NCBI RefSeq assembly: GCF_006539545.1
Contig: NZ_BJNF01000020.1
Span: 1-64,000, forward strand
Length of the DNA: 64,000 nt
Source: Nitrobacter winogradskyi
GTDB taxonomy: Bacteria; Pseudomonadota; Alphaproteobacteria; Rhizobiales; Xanthobacteraceae
Reading direction: 5' to 3'
Below the pieces are notes generated by a model. The model ran no database searches. It was not told the DNA's origin and worked only from the letters and a program-made list of their open reading frames with translations. The translations under genes were made by a program, and so were the position numbers. Shown piece by piece: positions 28,921 to 37,356 of this stretch (position 1 is the stretch's first letter; every line of letters begins with the position of its first letter).

Positions 28921-29296
28921 CGGCAGGTGGACCTCGTCCGCCTGTCCGCGACGGCACAGCCTTCGGCAGGGTTTCCGGGGCCGGACCCGTGACCGCGAGC
29001 CACCAAGCCAACAACCACGAGCCAACAATTGACCCTCGCTCTTCCAGTTTGCCCGGTCCCGGCCAAATCGGGACTTGACCCGCGCCTCCATCTCATTTGA
29101 TGGATTGCCGGATCAAGCTCGTGGCGTGAGTTTGACATCCGCCTCCCGGCCGGGATGTTTCGCAGCGTATGTCCAATTCGAAATCCCTCGAGAAACTGAC
29201 TCCGCCCGCAGTCCTTCCAATTCCAACAATCGCAAGATGTCCGCCGAATGGGACGCGAATGTTGGACTCGGACCACAAGGCAATGATGAGAAAGCC

Positions 29297-30550
29297 ATGT
29301 CCACCGCCATATCTCCCCTCGCCCCGACCGATGTCCCGGACATGCCTGAGATCGCAGGTGTTCGCCTCGCGACCGCCGCCGCCGGCATCCGCTACAAGGG
29401 CCGCACCGACGTGCTGCTTGCGCTGCTGGACGCAGGCACCACGGTGGCCGGCGTATTCACCAGATCCCGATGTCCGTCGGCGCCGGTCGAATGGTGCCGG
29501 GCGCGCCTGAAAGACGCTCATTCATCCAGGGCGGGACTGGCGCTGGTAGTGAATTCCGGCAACGCCAACGCCTTCACCGGCAAGACCGGCCGACAGGCCG
29601 CCAAACTGACCGCCGATATCACCGCGAAAGCGGCCGGCTGCAAGGCGTCGGATATCTATCTCGCCTCGACCGGCGTGATCGGCGAACCGCTCGACGCCAC
29701 GAAGTTCAACGGCGTGCTGGAGACCTTGGTGAGTAATGCCGCCCCGCACCGCTGGATGGACGCGGCGCACGCCATCATGACCACCGACACCTTTCCGAAA
29801 GTGGCGACGGCGAGCGTGAAGCTCGGCAAGACCGCCGTCACCATCAACGGCATCGCCAAGGGCGCCGGCATGATCGCGCCCGACATGGCGACCATGCTCT
29901 CGTTCGTCTTCACCGATGCGCCGATTACGGCAACGGCGCTGCAATCGCTTTTGAAAAGCGGGGTCGAGGACACCTTCAACGCCGTCACCATCGACAGCGA
30001 CACCTCCACCTCCGATACGCTGCTGGCCTTCGCGACCGGAGCCGCAGGCGCTCGCGGCGCGCCAAAAATTTCGCGCGCCAGCGATCCGCGCCTCAAAGCG
30101 TTCGTGAAAGCCTTTCGCGGCGTGCTGGCCGATCTCGCCGAGCAGGTGGCGCGCGACGGCGAAGGCGCGCGCAAGCTGGTCGAGGTCATCGTCGAGGGCG
30201 CGACCTCGAAGGCTTCGGCGCGAAAAATCGCCAAATCGATCGCCAACTCACCGCTGGTGAAAACCGCGATCGCCGGCGAGGACGCCAACTGGGGCCGCGT
30301 GGTCATGGCGGTCGGCAAGGCCGGCGAGCCGGCCGACCGCGACAAGCTGTCGATCTACTTCAACGGCATTCGCGTCGCCAAAAGCGGCGCGCGGGATCCG
30401 TCCTACGACGAGGCGGAAGTCTCGAAAGCCATGAAGAACGACAGGATTCAGATCAAGACGACGCTCGGCCTCGGCAAGGGACGCGACCGTGTGCTGACCT
30501 GCGACCTCACCAAGGAGTATGTCGCGATCAACGGCGATTACCGGTCGTGA
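29297..30550 (+). CDS. argJ: Bifunctional glutamate N-acetyltransferase / amino-acid acetyltransferase
   Basis: Recycles the acetyl group in arginine biosynthesis (ornithine acetyltransferase) and can use acetyl-CoA. 417 aa from [15 protein letters not shown]. The self-cleavage site and Thr nucleophile are in [16 protein letters not shown] (cleavage before the Thr of ATML). Other motifs are [15 protein letters not shown] and [16 protein letters not shown]. An upstream open frame to 29075 is poorly conserved in type and is excluded. It overlaps the downstream mutT start by 4 bp, so the two are cotranslated. Confidence 0.97.
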   Translation: MSTAISPLAPTDVPDMPEIAGVRLATAAAGIRYKGRTDVLLALLDAGTTVAGVFTRSRCPSAPVEWCRARLKDAHSSRAGLALVVNSGNANAFTGKTGRQAAKLTADITAKAAGCKASDIYLASTGVIGEPLDATKFNGVLETLVSNAAPHRWMDAAHAIMTTDTFPKVATASVKLGKTAVTINGIAKGAGMIAPDMATMLSFVFTDAPITATALQSLLKSGVEDTFNAVTIDSDTSTSDTLLAFATGAAGARGAPKISRASDPRLKAFVKAFRGVLADLAEQVARDGEGARKLVEVIVEGATSKASARKIAKSIANSPLVKTAIAGEDANWGRVVMAVGKAGEPADRDKLSIYFNGIRVAKSGARDPSYDEAEVSKAMKNDRIQIKTTLGLGKGRDRVLTCDLTKEYVAINGDYRS

Positions 30551-30948
30551 AGCTCACTTTGGTCGTCGCCTGTGCCCTGATCGACGCCGACAACCGGGTG
30601 CTGATCGCGCAGCGGCCGGAAGGCAAGCAGCTTGCCGGCCTGTGGGAGTTTCCCGGCGGCAAGCTCGAGCCGGGCGAGCGTCCCGAAGAGGCGCTGATTC
30701 GTGAACTGCGCGAGGAGCTCGGCATCGTGACGCAGGAGGGTTGCCTGGCGCCGCTGACCTTCGCGAGCCACGCCTACGAGAGCTTCCATCTGCTGATGCC
30801 GCTCTACGTCTGCCGGCGCTGGGAAGGCACGGTGACCTCGAACGAGGGGCAGACGCTGAAGTGGGTCCGGGCCAACAGGCTTCGCGACTATCCGATGCCG
30901 CCCGCGGATATCCCTCTGATTCCGCCGCTGGTCGAGTTGTTGATGTAG
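30547..30948 (+). CDS. mutT: MutT-type (deoxy)nucleoside triphosphate pyrophosphohydrolase
   Basis: A 133-aa Nudix hydrolase that cleans oxidised nucleotides such as 8-oxo-dGTP. The Nudix box is complete: [20 protein letters not shown] then ELGI. It starts at GTG overlapping the argJ TGA by 4 bp (GTGA), a sign of translational coupling. The C-terminus keeps the MutT stretch [18 protein letters not shown]. Confidence 0.93.
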   Translation: MKLTLVVACALIDADNRVLIAQRPEGKQLAGLWEFPGGKLEPGERPEEALIRELREELGIVTQEGCLAPLTFASHAYESFHLLMPLYVCRRWEGTVTSNEGQTLKWVRANRLRDYPMPPADIPLIPPLVELLM

Positions 30949-30993
30949 CCAGAACCTCGTCATGCCCGGCGTTGTGCCGGCCATGACGAAACC

Positions 30994-31860
30994 TTATTCC
31001 CGGCCCGGCTTTTCTTTTGAAGTGTTCCTCACCGCTTCCTCCAGACTCGCTTTCGCCGAACCCGGCTGCAACGGCTTCTGCTGGCTCTCATGCGGCGACC
31101 ATCCCGAGAGCCATACGATATCGAAGGTCGCGCGGATGCGGCCGTCGGAATCAGAAAAGCGCTCATGATAGATCTGCGCCATTCGCAACAGGGTTGCGCG
31201 GCGTAACGGCCTGCGGTGACGCTCGGTCAGCACATTCGTCGCGCCCATGCCGCGCAGATCATGCATCAGCGCAAAAGCATCATCATAGCGCACCACGACG
31301 CGGTCGACGTCCGTCACCGGCAGCGCGAAGCCCGCGCGTTGCAGCAGCGAACCGATATCGCGAAGGTCGGCGAACGGCGCGACGCGCGGCGAGATGCCTC
31401 CCTCACACTCCGCCTCAGCCATCGCGAACGCCTGACGCAATTCGGTCAGCGTCTCGCCGCCGATCGTGGCCGCCAGCAGCAACCCGTCCGGCTTCAGAGC
31501 CCGGCGGATCTGCACCAGCAGGCCGGGAAGATCGTTGACGAACTGGAAGGCAAGTCCGGAGACGGCGAGATCGAGAGAGTCAGGCGACAGCCTCACCGCT
31601 TCGCTCTCGTCAACCGGGAGTTTGACGCGCGCAGGCTCCCGAATCCGGACGGAGAGAGCATCGCGCACCTGATCGCCGGGCGTGCCGATATCCGCCGCGT
31701 GCTGAAGATCGCGCAACACGGCGTTCAGCCGCTCCGCCATATCCTCCGCGACGCGATCCAGTAGAAACGGCACGGCTCCCGCTTTGGCCGCGCGTTCCTG
31801 TCGCGCGCGCAGCAAAGCGCGGTCGAACAGAACGGGCGGAGATGAGGGGTCCGGAGCCAT
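30994..31860 (-). CDS. SAM-dependent methyltransferase (BioC/NDUFAF5-like)
   Basis: A 288-aa class I methyltransferase. Its N-terminus DPSSPPVLFDRALLRARQERA is the hallmark of the alphaproteobacterial relatives of mitochondrial NDUFAF5. Then come DLAVSGLAFQFVNDLPGLL (post-IV motif) and LKPDGLLLAATIGGETLTEL. Motif I is poorly conserved (ADIGTPGDQVRDA). NDUFAF5 hydroxylates a complex I subunit; the bacterial substrate is not established. It is divergent from comF. A longer antisense frame running to 33678 is an artefact of G+C-rich sequence. Confidence 0.9.
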   Translation of the reverse strand: MAPDPSSPPVLFDRALLRARQERAAKAGAVPFLLDRVAEDMAERLNAVLRDLQHAADIGTPGDQVRDALSVRIREPARVKLPVDESEAVRLSPDSLDLAVSGLAFQFVNDLPGLLVQIRRALKPDGLLLAATIGGETLTELRQAFAMAEAECEGGISPRVAPFADLRDIGSLLQRAGFALPVTDVDRVVVRYDDAFALMHDLRGMGATNVLTERHRRPLRRATLLRMAQIYHERFSDSDGRIRATFDIVWLSGWSPHESQQKPLQPGSAKASLEEAVRNTSKEKPGRE

Positions 31861-31947
31861 GCGGCTTGGTACGCTTTTCGCTCGCCATCCAAAAGGGGCG
31901 ATGCAAGTTCGCTTGAGCCCCATCCGCGCTGGCGCTAGCTTCGGGGC

Positions 31948-32763
31948 GTGGAACTCTCGACGGACAATCTGGTTTCGCCGCACCGAGCCAACCCGCTGCG
32001 CGGCGCATGGCGCGCGTGCCGCGAGACCATGTCCTATGCGGCGCGCATGGCGCTCGACATCGCGCTGCCGACGCTGTGCGTGGCCTGCCGCGAACCGGTC
32101 GCCGGTGTCGGCGTCTGCGCCGATTGCTGGGCCAAACTGTCGTTCATCGAACGGCCTTATTGTCCTCGCCTCGGCACGCCCTTTGTTTATGATCCGGGTT
32201 CCGACATGCTGTCGATGGAGGCGATCGCCAACCCGCCAGCCTATCAGCGCGCCCGCGCCGCCGTGCGCTATGACGACGTCGCCAAGGTGCTGGTCCATGC
32301 ATTGAAGTATCAGGACCGCACCGATCTCGCGCCCGTGATGGGCCGCTGGATGGCCCGCGCGGGATCCGGGTTGCTCGACGGCGCCGACCTCCTGATCCCG
32401 GTGCCGCTGCACTGGCGGCGCGGCTGGAGCCGCCGCTTCAACCAATCGGGGATGCTGGCGCATGTCATCGCCCGGCAATCCGGCGTGCCGGTCGCACCGG
32501 ACACGCTGCGGCGCATCCGTCCGACCCGGCAACAGGTCGGGCTGTCGCGAAATGACCGCGCACGCAATGTACAGGGCGCGTTCAAGGTGGCGGCGGAACG
32601 CGCCGGCCACGTTCAGGGTCGCCGCGTCATCCTGATCGACGATGTCCTGACCTCCGGCGCCACGGTGGATGCCTGCGCGCGCGTCCTGCTGCGCGCGAAG
32701 GCCGCCCAGGTCGACGTGCTGGTCTTCGCGCGGGTTGTCGACACCATGAAAGCCCCCATATAA
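31948..32763 (+). CDS. comF: ComF family phosphoribosyltransferase-like protein
   Basis: A 271-aa protein with an N-terminal zinc-finger-like motif (CVACREPVAGVGVCADCW) and a C-terminal phosphoribosyltransferase fold, PRPP loop VILIDDVLTSGATVDACARV. ComF acts in DNA uptake in competent bacteria; in non-competent ones its role is unclear. The start is GTG; the first 30 residues are variable. It is divergent from the methyltransferase gene and 54 bp upstream of the nitrilase gene. Confidence 0.9.
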   Translation: MELSTDNLVSPHRANPLRGAWRACRETMSYAARMALDIALPTLCVACREPVAGVGVCADCWAKLSFIERPYCPRLGTPFVYDPGSDMLSMEAIANPPAYQRARAAVRYDDVAKVLVHALKYQDRTDLAPVMGRWMARAGSGLLDGADLLIPVPLHWRRGWSRRFNQSGMLAHVIARQSGVPVAPDTLRRIRPTRQQVGLSRNDRARNVQGAFKVAAERAGHVQGRRVILIDDVLTSGATVDACARVLLRAKAAQVDVLVFARVVDTMKAPI

Positions 32764-32817
32764 TCGAGCCTCGACCCGCAAGCCTTGCTCTGTTTTCGCG
32801 GGGCGAAAGGCAAGGAC

Positions 32818-33699
32818 ATGAACACCCAGCCCACTTTCGTCGCCGCGATGATCCAGATGCGGAGCGGTCTCCTTCCCGAGCCGAACTTCGAGCAAGGCTC
32901 CAGGCTGATCCGCGAGGCGGCGGGGCGGGGCGCCGACTTCGTGCAGACTCCCGAAGTCAGCAACATCATGCAGGCGGATCGCGCCGCGCTGTTCGAGCAT
33001 CTTCGCACCGAGGATGAGGACCGTTCGCTCAGCGGTTATCGCGATCTTGCGCGCGAACTGAAAATTCACCTCAACGTCGGCTCGCTGGCATTGCGGCTCA
33101 CGAAAGAGAAAGCGGTCAACCGTTCGTTCCTGATCGGGCCGTCCGGCGACATCCTCGCGCGCTACGACAAGATCCACATGTTCGATATCGACCTCGATGG
33201 CGGCGAAAGCTATCGGGAGTCCGCCAATTACCAGCCGGGCGAGACGGCCGTGATAGCGGACCTGCCGTGGGGCAGGCTGGGCATGACCATCTGCTACGAC
33301 GTCCGTTTTCCGGCGCTGTATCGCGCGCTGGCCGAAGCTGGCGCGTCTTTCCTCACGGCGCCGGCGGCCTTCACCAGGAAGACCGGCGAGGCGCACTGGC
33401 ATACCCTGCTGCGCGCCCGCGCGATCGAGAATAGCTGCTTCGTGTTCGCCGCCGCCCAGGGCGGGATGCACGAGAACAACCGCGAAACATTCGGCCATTC
33501 GCTGATCGTCGATCCCTGGGGCACGGTTCTGGCTGACGCGGGCGGCGCCGAACCGGGCATCGTGCTGGCGACGATTGATCCGGGTAAAGTCGTGGCCGTG
33601 CGCAAGGCCGTGCCCTCCTTGCAGCATAGGCGGCGTTTTTCGCTCGCCGATCATAAGCCGGCCAGCGACCACCTGCATCTTGTGCGAGGCTCGGCATGA
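32818..33699 (+). CDS. Carbon-nitrogen hydrolase (Nit1/Nit2-like)
   Basis: A 293-aa nitrilase-superfamily amidase from MNTQPTFVAAMIQMRSG. The Glu-Lys-Cys triad is visible: Glu in VQTPEVSN, Lys in ARYDKIHMFDIDL and Cys in GMTICYDVRFPALYR. Close relatives repair deaminated glutathione. It overlaps the first DUF1178 gene by ATGA. In relatives I recall a glutaredoxin gene (grxC) between comF and this gene; it is absent here. Confidence 0.93.
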   Translation: MNTQPTFVAAMIQMRSGLLPEPNFEQGSRLIREAAGRGADFVQTPEVSNIMQADRAALFEHLRTEDEDRSLSGYRDLARELKIHLNVGSLALRLTKEKAVNRSFLIGPSGDILARYDKIHMFDIDLDGGESYRESANYQPGETAVIADLPWGRLGMTICYDVRFPALYRALAEAGASFLTAPAAFTRKTGEAHWHTLLRARAIENSCFVFAAAQGGMHENNRETFGHSLIVDPWGTVLADAGGAEPGIVLATIDPGKVVAVRKAVPSLQHRRRFSLADHKPASDHLHLVRGSA

Positions 33700-33941
33700 T
33701 CCGCTACAATCTGCGCTGCGAGCAGGGCCACACTTTCGAGAGCTGGTTTCAGAGTTCCTCGTCCTATGATTCGCAGGTCAAACGAAAGCTCGTGACCTGC
33801 GCGGTCTGCGGTTCGGCCAAGGTCGAGAAGGCGATCATGGCGCCGCAGATTGCCGGATCCAAAAAGCGCCGCACGCCGAGGCTCGCAGCCGCTCCCGCAT
33901 TCACGATCGACGAGCCTCCCGAACGCGGAGGTTCGGCATGA
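33696..33941 (+). CDS. DUF1178 N-terminal domain, truncated duplicate
   Basis: An 81-aa copy of the DUF1178 zinc-ribbon-like N-terminus: MIRYNLRCEQGHTFESWF, VKRKLVTCAVCGSAKVEKAI and MAPQIAGSKKR, then a 24-residue linker ending PPERGGSA. It is nearly identical to the start of the next gene. It lacks the C-terminal helical part found in the full protein. It starts by ATGA overlap with the nitrilase gene and ends by ATGA overlap with the full DUF1178 gene, so the coupling pattern was copied with the unit. It may be expressed but is probably a duplication product. Confidence 0.75.
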   Translation: MIRYNLRCEQGHTFESWFQSSSSYDSQVKRKLVTCAVCGSAKVEKAIMAPQIAGSKKRRTPRLAAAPAFTIDEPPERGGSA

Positions 33942-34381
33942 TCCGCTACAACCTGCGTTGCGACCGCGACCACACTTTCGAGAGCTGGTTCCAGAGTTCG
34001 TCGGCCTATGACTCGCAAGTGAAGCGCAAGCTCGTGAGCTGCGCGATCTGCGGCTCGACCAAGGTCGAAAAGGCGATCATGGCGCCGCGGATCGCCGGCT
34101 CCAAGAAGCGCCCATCGCGCGCGTCCGCAGACTCATCCATGTCGGCGACGGTGGCGGAGGAACGGGAGCTGCGCGCCGAGCTCAGACAATTGCATGATCA
34201 TCTCGTCAAGAACGCCGACAATGTCGGCGCGCGGTTTCCCAACGAAGCCCGCAAGATGCATTACGGCGACATCGAACATCGCCCCATCTACGGCGAGGCC
34301 TCGCCCGAGGAAGCGAAATCGCTGATCGAGGAAGGCGTCGAGGTCGGTTCGCTGCCAGTGCCGCCGGACGACCGGAATTAG
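33938..34381 (+). CDS. DUF1178 family protein
   Basis: A full-length 147-aa member: Cys pairs in RCDRDH and SCAICG (a zinc-ribbon-like N-terminus) and a C-terminal region including NVGARFPNEARKMHYGDIEH and IYGEASPEEAKSLIEEG. Function unknown; the family is widespread in Proteobacteria, usually after a nitrilase gene. It begins inside the last codons of the truncated copy (ATGA). Its TAG stop is the start of a TAGAGCATTTTCCGG repeat border. Confidence 0.93.
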   Translation: MIRYNLRCDRDHTFESWFQSSSAYDSQVKRKLVSCAICGSTKVEKAIMAPRIAGSKKRPSRASADSSMSATVAEERELRAELRQLHDHLVKNADNVGARFPNEARKMHYGDIEHRPIYGEASPEEAKSLIEEGVEVGSLPVPPDDRN

Positions 34382-34410
34382 AGCATTTTCCGGCGATGAC
34401 ACGAGCAGCC

Positions 34411-35196
34411 TCATCCAACCGCTTCCGCCACCACCATGTAGTTGACGTCCATATCGGAAGACAGGCTCCATTTGTCCGCGAGCGGGTTGTAGACCACGCC
34501 GGACTGTTCGGTGATGCCGAGCCCGTTGCGCTCGAAGTGGCGCGCCAGTTCGTCCGGGGTGACGAACTTGTCCCACTGATGCGTGCCGCGCGGCAGCCAG
34601 CGCAACACGTATTCGGCCGCGACGATGCCCAAAGCGAAGCTCTTCCAGTTGCGGTTGAGGGTGGACGCCGCCATCATCCCGCCCGGTTTCAGGATCGCCG
34701 CGCAGCGATCGAGGAACAGCCCGACATCGGCGACATGCTCCACCACCTCCATCGCGAGGATGATGTCGAAGCGTTCCCGGACGTCCATCTCTTCCACGGT
34801 GGTGCAGCGATAATCGATCGACAGATGGGCTTTCTCGGCGTGGAGCTTCGCCGCGGCGATATTGGACGCGGAGGGATCGACCCCGATCACCTGCGCGCCA
34901 AGCCGCGTGAACGGCTCGCAAAGAAGGCCCGCGCCGCAGCCGATGTCGAGCAGCCGCAGGTCCGCCAGACAGTTCAGGCTGCGGGCGTTGCGATCGAACT
35001 TGCGGCAGGCGGCGTCGCGGATGAACTGAAGCCGCAGCGGGTTGATCCTGTGCAGCGGCGCCATCTTGCCGGTGGGATCCCACCACTCCTGCGACAATTT
35101 CGAGAATTTTTCGATCTCGGCGCGATCGACGGTCGTTCCGGATGCGGCCGAAAACGCGGCTGAAGAATTCGCGGAAGGGTTGACTTGCGTGGTCAT
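34411..35196 (-). CDS. ubiG: Ubiquinone biosynthesis O-methyltransferase UbiG
   Basis: A 261-aa SAM-dependent methyltransferase performing both O-methylations of ubiquinone synthesis. Motif I is LLDIGCGAGLLCEP; FSKLSQEWWDPTGKMAPLHR is the diagnostic UbiG N-terminal block; MEVVEHVADV follows. AGGAG lies about eleven bases before the ATG. It is convergent with the DUF1178 gene and divergent from lysC. Confidence 0.96.
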   Translation of the reverse strand: MTTQVNPSANSSAAFSAASGTTVDRAEIEKFSKLSQEWWDPTGKMAPLHRINPLRLQFIRDAACRKFDRNARSLNCLADLRLLDIGCGAGLLCEPFTRLGAQVIGVDPSASNIAAAKLHAEKAHLSIDYRCTTVEEMDVRERFDIILAMEVVEHVADVGLFLDRCAAILKPGGMMAASTLNRNWKSFALGIVAAEYVLRWLPRGTHQWDKFVTPDELARHFERNGLGITEQSGVVYNPLADKWSLSSDMDVNYMVVAEAVG

Positions 35197-35560
35197 TGCC
35201 GCGCGGCTCCTGTAGCGAGATGACGGGGTCGTGGAACAGTATCAGCGGTCACGGTCACGAACATCCTCGAAATAGATATAGATTAAGGTAGTCGCGAGGA
35301 TCAGAGCCGCGATCGCGTCGCAACGCGGATACAGGCATATGACTCGCATACACCATGGTCGGGACCGGCTGCGGAATCGCTGACATGGCACCCTGATCGC
35401 CCCGCTTCACGCCGTTTCCCGGATCATTCGGCCGCCCGCGGCACGACCGAAAGCCGGTTGCCTGCCCGCATCCGCGCCGTTATGTATACGCGCCTTCTCG
35501 CCCGTGCGCCCCGCTTTTCGCACCCATCGAGTTGGCCTTGTCGTCAGCGAGCTTTTTCTG
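35197..35560. other. ubiG-lysC divergent spacer, no gene recognised
   Basis: About 360 bp between divergent ubiG and lysC before a short tandem repeat begins. It should hold both promoters. I saw no repeat of the R1 or R2 type and no protein-like frame. Confidence 0.4.
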
Positions 35561-35612
35561 TTCGGCGAGCCCTAACATTCAGCGAGCCTTAATATTCAAG
35601 CGAGTCTTGGGA
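35561..35612 (+). repeat. Three imperfect 17-bp tandem repeats upstream of lysC
   Basis: Units TTCGGCGAGCCCTAACA, TTCAGCGAGCCTTAATA and TTCAAGCGAGTCTTGGGA follow one another; GTCAGCGAGCTTTTTCTG just before is a possible fourth. They end 15 bp before the lysC start, in the expected leader or operator position. A regulatory role is inference. Confidence 0.55.
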
Positions 35613-35626
35613 ACGCACCATCCGTC

Positions 35627-36880
35627 ATGAGCCGGCTTGTGATGAAATTTGGCGGCACCTCCGTCGCCAATCTGGACCGCATCCGCAACGTCGCGCGGCA
35701 TGTCAAACGCGAGGTCGATGCCGGCCATGACGTCGCCGTGGTGGTGTCGGCGATGGCGGGCAAAACCAATGAACTGGTGGCCTGGTGCAGAGACGCCTCG
35801 TCGATGCACGACGCGCGCGAATATGACGCCGTGGTGGCTTCCGGCGAGCAGATCACCTCGGGGCTTCTGGCGATCGCGCTGCAGGCGCTCGGCATTCAGG
35901 CGCGCTCATGGCAGGGCTGGCAGATCCCGATCCGGACCAGCGACGCCCATGCCTCGGCCCGCATTCTCGAAATCGACGGCAGCGAACTCATCAGCCGCTT
36001 CACGGAGCGCAAGGAAGTTGCCGTGATCGCCGGTTTCCAGGGCATCAGTCCGCAGACCGGCCGGATCACCACGCTGGGCCGCGGCGGCTCCGACACGTCG
36101 GCGGTGGCGATCGCCGCCGCCATCCGCGCGGACCGCTGCGACATCTACACCGATGTCGACGGCGTCTATACCACCGATCCGCGGGTGGTTCCGAAAGCGC
36201 GCCGGCTCGACAGGATCGCGTTCGAAGACATGCTGGAACTGGCCTCGCAAGGCGCCAAGGTCTTGCAGGTTCGGTCCGTGGAACTCGGCATGACCCAGAA
36301 TATGCCGATTTTCGTCCGCTCCAGTTTCGATGCGCCCGAGGACATCGACCCCCATGGCACGCCGCCGGGTACGCTGATCTGCGGCGAGGAGGACATCATG
36401 GAAAGCCACGTCGTCACCGGCATCGCCTTCTCCAAGGACGAGGCCCAGATCTCGGTCCGCCAGATCGAGGACAAGCCGGGCGTCGCCGCCTCGATCTTCG
36501 TCCCGCTCGCCGACGCCAATATCAACGTCGACATGATCGTCCAGAACGTGTCCGAAGACGGCAAGACCACCGACCTGACGTTCACGGTGCCGGCTTCCGA
36601 CCATGCCCGCGCAAGGGAAACCATCACCCGCGCCAAGGACATGATCGGCTATGCGCGCCTCGACAGCGCCACCGACGTCGCCAAGATCTCGGTGATCGGG
36701 TCAGGGATGCGCAGCCATGCGGGCGTCGCGGCGCAGGCATTCAAGGCGCTGTCGGACAAAGGCATCAATATCCGCGCCATCACGACCTCGGAGATCAAGT
36801 TCTCCCTGCTGATCGATACCGCCTATACCGAGCTCGCGGTCAGAACCCTGCATACGCTCTACGGGCTCGATCAGACCTGA
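35627..36880 (+). CDS. lysC: Aspartate kinase
   Basis: First step of the aspartate pathway to lysine, threonine and methionine. 417 aa from MSRLVMKFGGTSVAN. The kinase domain has GRGGSDTSAVAIAAA and TDVDGVYTTDPRVV; two ACT domains follow (about 265-410; VTGIAFSKDEAQISV, ISVIGSGMRSHAGVAAQAF), giving feedback control by Lys/Thr. No clear ribosome site precedes the ATG. Three short tandem repeats lie just upstream. Confidence 0.97.
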   Translation: MSRLVMKFGGTSVANLDRIRNVARHVKREVDAGHDVAVVVSAMAGKTNELVAWCRDASSMHDAREYDAVVASGEQITSGLLAIALQALGIQARSWQGWQIPIRTSDAHASARILEIDGSELISRFTERKEVAVIAGFQGISPQTGRITTLGRGGSDTSAVAIAAAIRADRCDIYTDVDGVYTTDPRVVPKARRLDRIAFEDMLELASQGAKVLQVRSVELGMTQNMPIFVRSSFDAPEDIDPHGTPPGTLICGEEDIMESHVVTGIAFSKDEAQISVRQIEDKPGVAASIFVPLADANINVDMIVQNVSEDGKTTDLTFTVPASDHARARETITRAKDMIGYARLDSATDVAKISVIGSGMRSHAGVAAQAFKALSDKGINIRAITTSEIKFSLLIDTAYTELAVRTLHTLYGLDQT

Positions 36881-36944
36881 GACCGAGGCTCACCGCCGCC
36901 GTCCTCGGCTGACGCGGTGCGCCGTCGTCCCCGCAAGGTCCATG

Positions 36945-37036
36945 AGAGCGTTTTCGAGCGGAGCATGTCCTCGGGCTTGACCCGCGGATGGACACCGGTT
37001 CGTGGGAAGAAAGCGCGTCAAACCAATAATCTCGAG
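36945..37036 (+). repeat. R1 repeat copy, long form
   Basis: AGAGCGTTTTCGAGCGGAGC, inner stem CCTCGGG/CCCGCGG, ACACCGGTTCGTGGGAAG, AAAGCGCGTCAAACCAATAA. The hairpin module at its right end is missing. It faces a second R1 of opposite orientation 150 bp further on, between lysC and ptsP. Confidence 0.85.
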
Positions 37037-37187
37037 CAAGCACCATCGCCGTTTTTCCGGACCGTGTGTTCCCTGATGGCGGGCGTTTTGCTTGGCAAGA
37101 TGGACGTCGATTGGTTATACGGCGAATGACATGGCTGTTGCGGCCGGGGCCATGGCTTCAGACAAGCGCACCGCGCTTCTGCCACGC

Positions 37188-37303
37188 TAGAGTCTTTGAA
37201 GAGTCTTTCCCCGCTTCATGGAAACGGTGAAAGACTCTATCCTTATGTTTTGACGCGTTTTCTTCCCGCGAACCGGATTCCACTTCGCTCGAAAACGCTA
37301 TAA
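37188..37303 (-). repeat. R1 composite repeat with variant hairpin module
   Basis: TAGAGTCTTTGAA then a hairpin GAGTCTTTC...GAAAGACTC (9-bp stem, sequence unlike the usual module), then short-form R1 in reverse: GACGCGTTTTCTTCCCGCGA to CTCGAAAACGCTATAAG. It lies 50 bp upstream of ptsP. Confidence 0.85.
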
Positions 37304-37356
37304 GTCATTGTTTAGGCTTACCCAAAGACAGGTTCGCAAGGGGGAGGGACCGGGAT

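Noticed and set aside
30994-33678. 894-codon minus-strand open frame covering comF and the nitrilase gene
   Set aside because: Only its last 288 codons match a protein family (the methyltransferase). The rest is antisense to two clear genes and reflects G+C-rich sequence with few stops.
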